NCBI GenBank assembly: GCA_902482195.1
Contig: CABSZQ010000080.1
Span: forward strand, 1 to 6,411
Length of the DNA: 6,411 bases
Direction of reading: 5' to 3'
DNA from: an uncultured Haemophilus sp.
Lineage (GTDB): Bacteria > Pseudomonadota > Gammaproteobacteria > Enterobacterales > Pasteurellaceae
Shown here: piece by piece, positions 6,028 to 6,411 of the stretch
Numbering within the stretch: the first letter of the stretch is position 1
How the letters are laid out: each line of letters starts with the position of its first letter
The notes under the pieces: model-generated
The model's database searches: none
What the model was told of the DNA's origin: nothing
What the model saw: only the letters and a program-made list of their open reading frames with translations
Translations under genes and position numbers: made by a program

Positions 6028-6410
6028 ATAATATTATCCTCATCATTAATTGATTGTTCCCACATTTCTTCAAAAACATCAGCAATAATCTGCCCATCTT
6101 CAACTTCTTGAATGATGTGATGGCTTTTTCCTAAGCTATTCACTGATGTTCCCAATGACCAAGCTTTTACAGGTTCATATCTTTCTTGTGGAAAAATAAT
6201 AAAACGGTCATGAAACTCTCCGACCTTAGAACGGTCAGCATTGACAAAGGTCAGATTTAACCAACCAGCTTGACGAATTGCTTGGTTAATTTCGTTTGCA
6301 AGGTCGGCTTTATAAGATGATGTTTTATTTTCTTGTGGAGCAATTTTTAAGCCTGTTAGTGCTTTGATTGGCGAATTAGCATACGGGCTAAAAAATACAG
6401 TTTCCAATAA
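6006..6410 (-). CDS. PLD-like domain protein, C-terminal part (5' end beyond window)
   Basis: The frame is open to the right edge with no stop, so the gene starts outside the window; a TTG at 6407 is not taken as a true start. Numbering from that codon, the visible region has a helix at about 33-48, a strand LTFVNADRS (52-60), then EFHDRFIIF (64-72) and WSLGTSVNSLGKS (83-95), closing with an acidic helix and a tail. HDRF followed by LGxSxNxLGK is the signature of the second half of phospholipase-D-like domains in which the usual HxK is replaced by HDR. The layout also resembles, from memory, the C-terminus of the VPA1262 protein family of unknown function. PLD-like proteins include nucleases and phospholipases and recur in defence loci, but activity is not shown here. 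It overlaps the downstream gene by 22 bases. Confidence 0.6.
   Translation of the reverse strand, partial: LLETVFFSPYANSPIKALTGLKIAPQENKTSSYKADLANEINQAIRQAGWLNLTFVNADRSKVGEFHDRFIIFPQERYEPVKAWSLGTSVNSLGKSHHIIQEVEDGQIIADVFEEMWEQSINDEDNIIWKSANS
6037..6041 (-). promoter_or_regulatory. Ribosome binding site of the 457-residue gene inside the upstream coding region
   Basis: GAGGA on the minus strand lies 9 bases before the ATG at 6027 and within the last codons of the PLD-like gene, which fits translational coupling between the two. Confidence 0.65.
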
Positions 6411-6411
6411 A

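Noticed and set aside
6405..6407. TTG as start of the PLD-like protein (133 residues).
   Set aside because: The frame remains open to the window edge, and the visible part is only the second half of a domain, so the true start lies outside.
1..6411. CRISPR array, insertion sequence or attachment site.
   Set aside because: No regularly spaced direct repeats, no transposase or integrase motifs and no terminal inverted repeats flanking a gene were seen; the only long repeat is the two-copy hairpin.

Overview
The window looks like a chromosomal segment of a Pasteurellaceae bacterium (Haemophilus/Aggregatibacter/Actinobacillus relatives). This rests on an AT-rich base composition and on intergenic hairpins whose arms resemble the uptake signal sequences of that family: an exact Apl-type core ACAAGCGGT at 183-191 on the minus strand, a one-mismatch Hin-type core near 3481, and a 62-bp repeated hairpin at 133-194 and 2092-2153. 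The assignment to family is an inference; species cannot be told.

Layout. At the left edge (1-108, plus strand) is the last 35 codons of what looks like a LysR-type regulator. It ends inside a perfect 22-bp palindrome carrying a Neisseria-type DNA uptake sequence. All other genes run leftwards on the minus strand: an ABC1/UbiB-family atypical kinase with two C-terminal membrane helices (207-1847); a lipoprotein resembling the type VI secretion immunity protein Tli4 (2185-3258); a formate/nitrite channel of the FNT family (3504-4298); and a tightly coupled pair at the right edge (4654-6027 and 6006-6410). The upstream member of that pair is cut by the window edge and ends in a phospholipase-D-like region; the downstream member is an unrecognised soluble helical protein.

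The kinase, immunity-like and FNT genes each have their own intergenic gap and a hairpin downstream, so they are probably separate transcription units and not an operon. The rightmost pair overlaps by 22 bases and is almost certainly co-transcribed, ending at the hairpin at 4571-4602. Two gaps exceed 300 bases (1848-2184 and 4299-4653); both hold hairpins and presumably promoters, but no convincing gene.

Functionally the window is a mosaic. A membrane kinase probably linked to isoprenoid quinone or lipid homeostasis and an anion channel for anaerobic metabolism are housekeeping-like. The immunity-like lipoprotein without an effector in view and the two-gene PLD-like module look like accessory cargo. 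The best candidate for something undescribed is the 4654-6410 pair, which continues beyond the right edge; its function cannot be established from this window.
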